This document shows positions 59,301-64,000 of a stretch of 64,000 bases of DNA, piece by piece. The translations under genes and the position numbers were made by a program. Under the pieces are notes generated by a model. It was not told the DNA's origin. It did no database searches and was given only the letters and a program-made list of their open reading frames with translations. How positions within the stretch are numbered: the first letter of the stretch is position 1; every line of letters begins with the position of its first letter. Source of the DNA: Hyphomicrobiales bacterium (lineage in GTDB: Bacteria > Pseudomonadota > Alphaproteobacteria > Rhizobiales > Beijerinckiaceae); NCBI GenBank assembly GCA_900470775.1, contig UCBZ01000012.1, forward strand, positions 49,050 through 113,049, in the 5' to 3' direction.

Positions 59301-59571
59301 TCATCACGCCGTCGGTCGTCGCCTGGCTCGACATGTAGAGCATGCCCTCGACGCCGTTGATCTGCTCCTCGATCGGCGTCGCGACGGTTTCGGCGATGAC
59401 GCGCGGATTGGCGCCGGGATATTGCGCGCGCACCACGACGGTCGGCGGTACGACCTCGGGATATTCCGAGATCGGCAGGATGCGCAGCGAGATCAGCCCG
59501 GCGAGGAAGATCAGGACGGAGAGGACGCCGGCGAAAATCGGCCGGTCAATGAAGAATTTGGACAGGTTCAT
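56386..59571 (-). CDS. RND efflux transporter permease (AcrB-type)
   Basis: The 1061-residue inner-membrane pump has the standard RND layout: TM1 (SVLIFLAGLISLRIL), a large periplasmic loop, TM2-6 with the proton relay Asp pair in GIVVDDAIVVVENVER, a second loop and TM8-12 with the relay Lys in GLSAKNAILIVEFAREL. It forms a trimer that exports hydrophobic compounds. The adaptor gene precedes it. No outer-membrane channel gene is in the window. Confidence 0.95.
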   Translation of the reverse strand: MNLSKFFIDRPIFAGVLSVLIFLAGLISLRILPISEYPEVVPPTVVVRAQYPGANPRVIAETVATPIEEQINGVEGMLYMSSQATTDGVMTLNVTFKLGTDPDKAQQLVQNRVSQAEPRLPEEVRRLGVTTIKSSPDLTMVVHITSPNGRYDMTYLRNYAVLNVKDRLARIDGVGQVQLFGSGDYSMRVWLDPQKVAEHGLSPSDIVREIRAQNVQAAAGVIGASPSGPGLDLQLSVNAQGRLANEEEFGDIIVKTVASGAVIRLKDIARIELGAAEYALRSLLNGKSAVAVPVFQAPNSNAIAIADQVQAVMKEIKQNMPEGVDYSIVYDTTQFVRASIKAVITTLLEAIALVVLVVIVFLQTWRASIIPLVAVPVSVVGTFAVMYLFGFSINALSLFGLVLAIGIVVDDAIVVVENVERNIEHGLEPREATYKAMREVSGPIIAIALVLVAVFVPLAFISGLTGQFYRQFALTIAISTVISAVNSLTLSPALAALLLKGHHAPKDALTRGMDRVFGWFFRGFNRFFNRSSEAYGSGVRRILGRKTVMMVIYVGLIALTGVLFRTVPSGFVPGQDKQYLVGFAQLPDAATLDRTEDVIRRMDEIALKHPGVENAISFPGLSINGFTNSSNAGIVFVGLKPFDQRKDPSLSGNAVAMQLNKEFAGIKDAFIAMFPPPPVQGLGTIGGFKLQIEDRAGLGYKALDEATKAFMAKAATAPEIAGMFSSFQVNVPQLYADIDRTKARQLGVPVTDVFETLQIYLGSSYVNDFNKFGRTYTVRVQADAPFRAYPEDIGKLKVRSNAGEMVPLSAVLNVRSDSGPERAMRYNGFLSADINAGPAPGYSSGQAQDAVTRIAAETLPKGFAFEWTELTYQEILAGNSAMLVFPIAILLVFLVLAAQYESLTLPIAIIMIIPMGLLAAMAGVWWTGGDNNVFTQIGLVVLVGLSAKNAILIVEFARELEFEGRTPVAAAIEASRLRLRPILMTSLAFIMGVVPLVTSTGAGAEMRHAMGVAVFAGMIGVTAFGIFLTPVFYVLMRMLTGNKPLKQHGAVAEPAHMAEAA

Positions 59572-59615
59572 GGCACGCCCCCCTTTGGAGCGGATGTCTT
59601 TGTGATGAAGCGGCC

Positions 59616-59690
59616 GTCATGCTCGGGCTTGACCCGAGCATCTCCGGACAGAGATTCTCGGGTCTTCACGTCGTTTCGCCCGAGAATGAC
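59616..59690. repeat. dispersed palindromic element, family A copy 2
   Basis: GTCATGCTCGGGCTTGACCC is identical to the start of the copy at 5446. The second hairpin pairs ATTCTCGGG with CCCGAGAAT, also as there. It lies in the same transcript between adaptor and permease genes. Confidence 0.8.
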
Positions 59691-59701
59691 GGCTGGAGCT
59701 T

Positions 59702-60928
59702 TCAGCGTTGGGCGATCTCGGTCTTGGCGGACCCGCGCTTCAGTTCGATCTTCTCGGCCATCGGCACCGACTCCGGCGCGACGCTTGCGCCAGGGCGGAT
59801 GCGCTGCAGGCCGTTGACGACGATGCGCTCGCCGGCCTTGAGGCCGGAAACGACGACGCGCAGCCCTTCATGCGTGGTGCCGAGCGTCACCTCGCGCCAG
59901 AGCGCCTTGTTGTCGTCTCCGACCACGAAGACGAATTTCTTGTTCTGGTCCGTGCCGACGGCGCGCTCATTGATCACGAGGCCCTGCTCGGCCCGCGCCT
60001 GGCCCATCTGCACGCGCACGAACTGGCCCGGCAGCAGCTTGCCGTCTGGGTTGTCGAGCAGCGCCCGCACCCGCACAGTGCCGCTTGCCGCATCGACGCC
60101 GTTGTCGACGAAATGCAGCTTGCCGGTGAAGTTCGCGGCCTCCGACGTCGCGGTCGCGAGCCGGACCGGAATGCGCTCCAGCGCGCGCTCGCTGCCTGGC
60201 AGGCTGGCGAGTGCATCCAGCACCGTGCGTTCGTCGGCGTCGAACGAGGCATAGACCGGATCGACCGAGACCAGCGTCGTCAACAGCGGAGCCGAGGCGC
60301 CGGCCGTGACGAGGTTGCCGACGGTGATGCCGAGCCGCCCGATGCGCCCGCTGATCGGCGCGCGGATCTGGGTGTAGTCGAGGTTGAGCCGCGCCGTCTG
60401 CTGGGTGGCCTGGGCGGCGCGCAGATTGGCCTGCGCCTCGCGCAGCGCGTTGTAGCGCGTGTCGAGATCCCTCTGCGAGACGTTGCGGCTTGCCATGAGC
60501 TGCTGGCCGCGCTCGTTCTCGCCGGCGGCCAGCGCAACGCGCGCCTCGGCGGCCAGGACCTGGGCCTGGGCCCGCTCGAACTCGGCGAGATAGGGCGCCT
60601 GGTCGATGCTGACCAGCAAATCGCCCTGCTTGACCAGCCCGCCCTCGCGGAAATGCACGGCCTCGACCACGCCGGAGACGCGCGAGCGCAGCTCGACGCG
60701 CTCGATCGCCTCGAGCCGGCCGGAGAACTCGGCCCAGTTGACGATGTCGCGCTGCTCGACCGTCGCGACCGAAACCGGGGTCGCGAGCGGTGCGGCGGGC
60801 GCAGCCGCCGGGGTGTCCCCCTGGGCGCCTCCGCCGAACAGGTTGAAGGCGAGGGCGAGGGTGGCGAGCGAGGCGCCGGCAGCGAGACCGCCGCCCAGCA
60901 GGCCACGACGATGCGTTCCCTGGATCAT
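59702..60928 (-). CDS. RND efflux periplasmic adaptor
   Basis: This 408-residue membrane-fusion protein has an N-terminal hydrophobic anchor (about 10-35), a lipoyl half (VELRSRVSGVVEAVHFREGG), an alpha-hairpin (about 110-175), the second lipoyl half (YTQIRAPISGRIGR) and a beta-barrel plus C-terminal membrane-proximal domain. It links the AcrB-type pump to the periplasm. It is transcribed first, ahead of the permease, across a 130-base gap with a palindrome. Confidence 0.93.
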   Translation of the reverse strand: MIQGTHRRGLLGGGLAAGASLATLALAFNLFGGGAQGDTPAAAPAAPLATPVSVATVEQRDIVNWAEFSGRLEAIERVELRSRVSGVVEAVHFREGGLVKQGDLLVSIDQAPYLAEFERAQAQVLAAEARVALAAGENERGQQLMASRNVSQRDLDTRYNALREAQANLRAAQATQQTARLNLDYTQIRAPISGRIGRLGITVGNLVTAGASAPLLTTLVSVDPVYASFDADERTVLDALASLPGSERALERIPVRLATATSEAANFTGKLHFVDNGVDAASGTVRVRALLDNPDGKLLPGQFVRVQMGQARAEQGLVINERAVGTDQNKKFVFVVGDDNKALWREVTLGTTHEGLRVVVSGLKAGERIVVNGLQRIRPGASVAPESVPMAEKIELKRGSAKTEIAQR

Positions 60929-60983
60929 GGGTTCGTTCCTTGGATGAGAGAAAATTTGAATGCGAAAGGCGTGGGCAGCGCGC

Positions 60984-61850
60984 CTAGGGAGGTGCGGTCA
61001 GGGCGTAGAAGTCACTCACATGGTGGCAGGCCATACAAAGGCAGGAGCCGTTCTGCGGCGCGCCGGCGTAAGCCGCCGGCCATTGCGTCGGGCCAGTCTG
61101 CACATGGTGGCGCACGCTCACACCCGCTTTCTGCAGGCGTGCCGCGTAGGCCGCGGCCTCGTCGCGCATCGGGTCGTCCCCCGCGCTGATCAGCAGGGCC
61201 GGCGGCAGGCCGGCGAGCCTGGAGGCATTGAGCGGGGCGGCATAGGGGTGGGCAGCCTTGTCGGGCGTGCCGAGATAATCGGCCCAGCCATCGGCCCAGT
61301 GGCAGCCGACCGGGCCTGCGTCGGCGGAGCGCAGCGAATAGGTGCCCAGGCACGCATCCAGCATCGGCGAGAGCAGGATCTGGCCGGCCAGCGCCGGTCC
61401 GCGCCGGTCGCGACTCATCAGGGCGAGCGCGGCGGCGAGATTGCCGCCCGCCTCTTCGCCCGCGACATAGAGCGGCGCCTGCTTGGCGGCCCAGCGGGCG
61501 CGCATCTTGCCGATGGCGACGAGCGCCCCATATGTCGCCTCCAGCGCTTCGGGAAAGCGATGCGCGGGGGCGAGCGGATAGTCGAGCGAGATCACGACCG
61601 CGCCGGCCTCGGCCAGCATCGTCGCGACCGCCTCGCCCTCCACCAGCGAGCCGCCGGTGAAGGAGCCGCCATGCAGATGCACGACGATCCCGGCGTCAGT
61701 CGCGATCTCCGCGGGCGCATAGAGCCTGGCCGCCAGCGAGGTCGAGCCAGCCGTGATCGTCTCCTGCCGCCAGAAGACGGCGCGGGGATTACGATAAGGC
61801 TGGATCGACGTGGCGAGCATGGTGCGGCCTGTGGTATTGCGGTGCAGCAT
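60984..61850 (-). CDS. alpha/beta hydrolase (HSL-like) lacking the nucleophile serine
   Basis: The 288-residue protein has the oxyanion HGG of the hormone-sensitive lipase family (residues 60-62), LDYPLAPAHRFP, and the position of the nucleophile elbow GDSAGG reads GEEAGG (131-136), with Glu133 for Ser. An Asp-containing ISAGDDPMRDEA block is present, but the usual C-terminal HGF is not seen. It is thus probably not a classical esterase. The start is 61850 or 61820. It is divergent from a LysR gene. Confidence 0.8.
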   Translation of the reverse strand: MLHRNTTGRTMLATSIQPYRNPRAVFWRQETITAGSTSLAARLYAPAEIATDAGIVVHLHGGSFTGGSLVEGEAVATMLAEAGAVVISLDYPLAPAHRFPEALEATYGALVAIGKMRARWAAKQAPLYVAGEEAGGNLAAALALMSRDRRGPALAGQILLSPMLDACLGTYSLRSADAGPVGCHWADGWADYLGTPDKAAHPYAAPLNASRLAGLPPALLISAGDDPMRDEAAAYAARLQKAGVSVRHHVQTGPTQWPAAYAGAPQNGSCLCMACHHVSDFYALTAPP

Positions 61851-61897
61851 GATTTAGGTGATACCTGTGGAGCAATAAATGGCTCTTTCGCTCATTC

Positions 61898-61919
61898 ATT
61901 ATTTCCTGAGAGAAATAAT
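61898..61919. promoter_or_regulatory. perfect inverted repeat between hydrolase and LysR genes
   Basis: ATTATTTC (61898-61905) and GAAATAAT (61912-61919) are exact inverses around CTGAGA, 36 bases before the LysR ATG and about 50 bases before the hydrolase start. This is a typical place for a LysR operator controlling both genes. Confidence 0.5.
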
Positions 61920-61954
61920 CACGGCGTGGCGCTAGGCCCGATCGGAGGATTCAA

Positions 61955-62911
61955 ATGGATCAGCTCAGCGCCATGCGCGCCTTCGTCCGGGTCGTCGAGG
62001 CCGGCACCTTCACCCGCGCCGCCGACCTGCTCGACGTGCCCAAGCCGACGATCACCAAGCAAATCCAGCAGCTCGAGGGGCATCTGCGCGCGAAACTGCT
62101 CAACCGCACGACGCGCCGCGTCACCGTGACCATGGACGGCGCCGCCTATTACGAGCGGGCTCTGCGGGTGCTCGGCGAGATCGACGAGCTCGACGCCAGC
62201 ATGGCGCTGTCGCAGGCACGCCCGAGCGGGCGTTTGCGGGTCGATTGCAGCGCCTCGCTCGCGATGGCGGTGATCATCCCGGCGCTGCCGGCCTTCCATG
62301 AGCGCTATCCCGAGATCCAGCTCGATCTCGGCCTGAGCGACCGTCCCGCCGATCTCCTCGCCGAGAATCTCGACTGCGCCGTGCGCGCCGGCGAAATCCA
62401 GGACCAGAGCCTGATCGCAAGGCGCATCGGCGAGATGTTCACGATCACCTGCGCCGCGCCCTCCTATCTCGCCCGCCACGGCATGCCCAAGCACCCGCGC
62501 GACCTGGAGGAGAACCACTCCATCGTCGGCTATCGCATGGCCGGCGGCGCACGGACCTTGCCCTTCATCTATGCCAATGAGCGCGAGACCATCGAGGTCA
62601 GGAGCCGCTACATCGTCTCGCTGAACGAGGGGACCGGTTATGTCGCGGCCGCGCTGGCAGGGCTCGGCGTCATCCAGGTCCCGAGCTTCATGGTCCAGGA
62701 CCACATCAATGCAGGCGAACTCGTGCCGGTCCTGACCAACTGGTGCTCGGCGCCGAAGCCCCTGCACATCGTCTACCCGCCCAACCGCCACCTCTCCAAC
62801 AAGGTCCGCGTCTTCGTCGACTGGCTGGCCGAGCTTTTCGCCAAGGACGACAAGATCCAGCGCAGGTCGAGCTTGAAGCTGCTGGGCGAGGAGGTCTGCG
62901 CGGCGGAGTGA
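61955..62911 (+). CDS. LysR-family transcriptional regulator
   Basis: The N-terminal winged helix is MDQLSAMRAFVRVVEAGTF then TRAADLLDVPKPTITKQIQQLE; the effector-binding domain spans about 90-300. The length of 318 is slightly above normal. GGAGG lies eight bases before ATG 61955. It is divergent from the alpha/beta hydrolase homologue and probably controls it. Confidence 0.92.
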   Translation: MDQLSAMRAFVRVVEAGTFTRAADLLDVPKPTITKQIQQLEGHLRAKLLNRTTRRVTVTMDGAAYYERALRVLGEIDELDASMALSQARPSGRLRVDCSASLAMAVIIPALPAFHERYPEIQLDLGLSDRPADLLAENLDCAVRAGEIQDQSLIARRIGEMFTITCAAPSYLARHGMPKHPRDLEENHSIVGYRMAGGARTLPFIYANERETIEVRSRYIVSLNEGTGYVAAALAGLGVIQVPSFMVQDHINAGELVPVLTNWCSAPKPLHIVYPPNRHLSNKVRVFVDWLAELFAKDDKIQRRSSLKLLGEEVCAAE

Positions 62912-62959
62912 GGGAAGGGATTGTGCCCTGAGCGTGCCGGCTTTGCACGGAACCACGCC

Positions 62960-63069
62960 GTCATCCCGGACAAGCCGCGAAGCGGCGCAGATCCGGGATC
63001 CATTCCGGAGTATATCCGGGTGAGGTTCCGGAATGGGTCCCGGGTCTCTCTGCGGTCGCCCGGGATGAC
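62960..63069. repeat. dispersed palindromic element, family B copy 3
   Basis: It starts GTCATCCCGG and ends with the inverse CCGGGATGAC. Internal arms include CCATTCCGGA/TTCCGGAATGG. It lies between the convergent LysR and small secreted protein genes and resembles the copies at 37433 and 56263. Confidence 0.75.
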
Positions 63070-63120
63070 GCCGTGTTTCTGAGCCAACACGGCATGCCCT
63101 AGCCACCCGATTCAGGTGGA

Positions 63121-63375
63121 TCACTTCCTGGCGACACAGGCCCCGAGGTTCGGCACCGTACCGGCCGGGCAGGTCTTCACGGCGCTGCTGGGTTGCGACA
63201 TGACTTTGAACGACTCGCAGCAGGCCCCGCGCATGTGATAGCCGCTCGGACAGCCACCCACCGGCTCGATACGATCCTTGCCGTCGCGTGTTGGGCGGCA
63301 CGCGCTGGCTGCGAGCGCCGCAGGAGCGGGCCACAGGATGGACGCGGCGATCAGGGCGGCAATGATTCGGACCAT
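63121..63375 (-). CDS. small Cys-rich secreted protein, 84 aa
   Basis: A signal peptide (VRIIAALIAASILW, then PAALAASA) is followed by about 58 residues with six Cys (ACRPT, GGCPSG, GACCESF, KTCPAG, GACVARK). Such spacing suggests a disulfide-rich periplasmic or surface protein. No family was recognised. ATG 63375 is preferred to ATG 63411. Confidence 0.65.
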   Translation of the reverse strand: MVRIIAALIAASILWPAPAALAASACRPTRDGKDRIEPVGGCPSGYHMRGACCESFKVMSQPSSAVKTCPAGTVPNLGACVARK

Positions 63376-63640
63376 GACTCCATGATCCCGCATGATGGCT
63401 GGCAGGTCCATGGCTCTATGCGCGGCGGAGTGAGGGACGTGCGGCTGTGGCAGCTATTCGCTCGGTTTCCGGTTGGGGCCACAAGCGCCCGTCGCTCGTC
63501 CGGATAAGATGCGCCAAAAGCAGACTCTGACACCTCACCCGTAAGCGGAGATTCTGGAAAGACCCACTGCAAACCCGATCGTCGACCCCAAGGTCTCCGA
63601 TATCGACAACCCCCGAATTGAACGCTACTTCCTCAAGGAG

Positions 63641-64000
63641 ATGTGGTTGGGAATGGCGATGCGCGGAGTGGGGATAAGCGTAGCTGGCACGCTCATCGTG
63701 TTGTTCGCCCGCTTCCTCACCGCGGTCCGTGGACGGTGGGACGGGGTCGCGCCGGTCGACGAGCAGCGGATCTACTACGCCAATCACTCCAGCCACGGCG
63801 ATTTCGTCCTGATCTGGACGGTGCTGCCGCGTCGCATGCGATTTGTGACCCGGCCGGTGGCCGGGAGCGACTACTGGCTGAAGAGCCGCCTCCGGCGCTT
63901 CATCGGTTGCGATGTCTTCAAGGCCGTCCTGATTGATCGCGATCGTGCCAGCCGGGCCAACGACCCGATCGGCCAGATGACGGAAGCGCTGGATGCGGGC
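63641..64000 (+). CDS. PlsC-type lysophospholipid acyltransferase (partial, 3' end beyond window)
   Basis: The visible part has a hydrophobic N-terminal helix (VGISVAGTLIVLFARFL), then the acyltransferase HX4D motif in NHSSHGD, and RFVTRPVAGSDYW, LIDRD in the order of the PlsC family. The frame is open back to 63545, and residues encoded between 63554 and 63641 (TANPIVDPKVSDIDN and so on) look protein-like. The true start may lie there at a rare ATT 63551 or CTG 63554 codon. ATG 63641 has AAGGAG directly against it, which is too close. Confidence 0.8.
   Translation, partial: MWLGMAMRGVGISVAGTLIVLFARFLTAVRGRWDGVAPVDEQRIYYANHSSHGDFVLIWTVLPRRMRFVTRPVAGSDYWLKSRLRRFIGCDVFKAVLIDRDRASRANDPIGQMTEALDAG

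Noticed and set aside
58297..59817. 506-residue frame on the plus strand, antisense to the RND permease
   Set aside because: It is rich in His, Asp and Arg, a typical antisense shadow, and it runs across an intergenic repeat.

Overview
The window is a GC-rich chromosomal segment of an alphaproteobacterium, most likely a member of the Hyphomicrobiales (Bosea-like; the genus is inference). The reasons are the adjacent psd-pssA pair, an Atm1-type ABC transporter, a rhizobial-type glycerol ABC transporter (glpSTPQUV), a fused LivM-LivG protein, and many dispersed intergenic palindromes. I see no phage, insertion sequence, CRISPR array or integrase.

Layout. 1-13.7 kb is mostly housekeeping: creA-like, cysS, cimA, an Atm1-like ABC transporter, a cytochrome P450, two coupled secreted proteins, psd and pssA. 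14-20 kb holds a Maf nucleotide pyrophosphatase, a small membrane protein/HlyD pair, an SDR with yacG, and a low-GC acyltransferase next to tRNA-Phe and tRNA-Ser. 20.7-29.2 kb is a complete glycerol uptake and oxidation operon (glpR, glpD, glpSTPQUV) ending in a strong terminator. 29.3-33 kb holds a metallophosphoesterase, an SDR, a DUF2161-type protein and an L,D-transpeptidase homologue with altered catalytic residues.

33.1-41.7 kb is the most interesting region. Class II HMG-CoA reductase and HMG-CoA lyase bracket a complete branched-chain-type ABC transporter in one leftward gene set. A MocR-type regulator is divergent, and a perfect palindrome lies in the shared promoter. I read this as an uptake and catabolism system for mevalonate or a close relative.

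41.9-48 kb contains a patatin-like lipoprotein, an enolase-superfamily enzyme, a VanX-like dipeptidase and a TPP-riboswitch-led thiOSGE operon. 48.2-56.2 kb has a Rdx/SelW-like protein and an IclR regulator divergent from a seven-gene operon. That operon encodes a PotABCD-like transporter plus a three-subunit opine/D-hydroxyproline-type dehydrogenase, and all six gene junctions are 4-base stop/start overlaps. 56.3-64 kb holds an RND efflux pair, an alpha/beta hydrolase homologue without its nucleophile serine, a divergent LysR regulator, a small Cys-rich secreted protein and the start of a PlsC-type acyltransferase.

Start codons were chosen from Shine-Dalgarno sequences, overlaps and family N-termini. 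Functions come from recognised motifs, not database searches.
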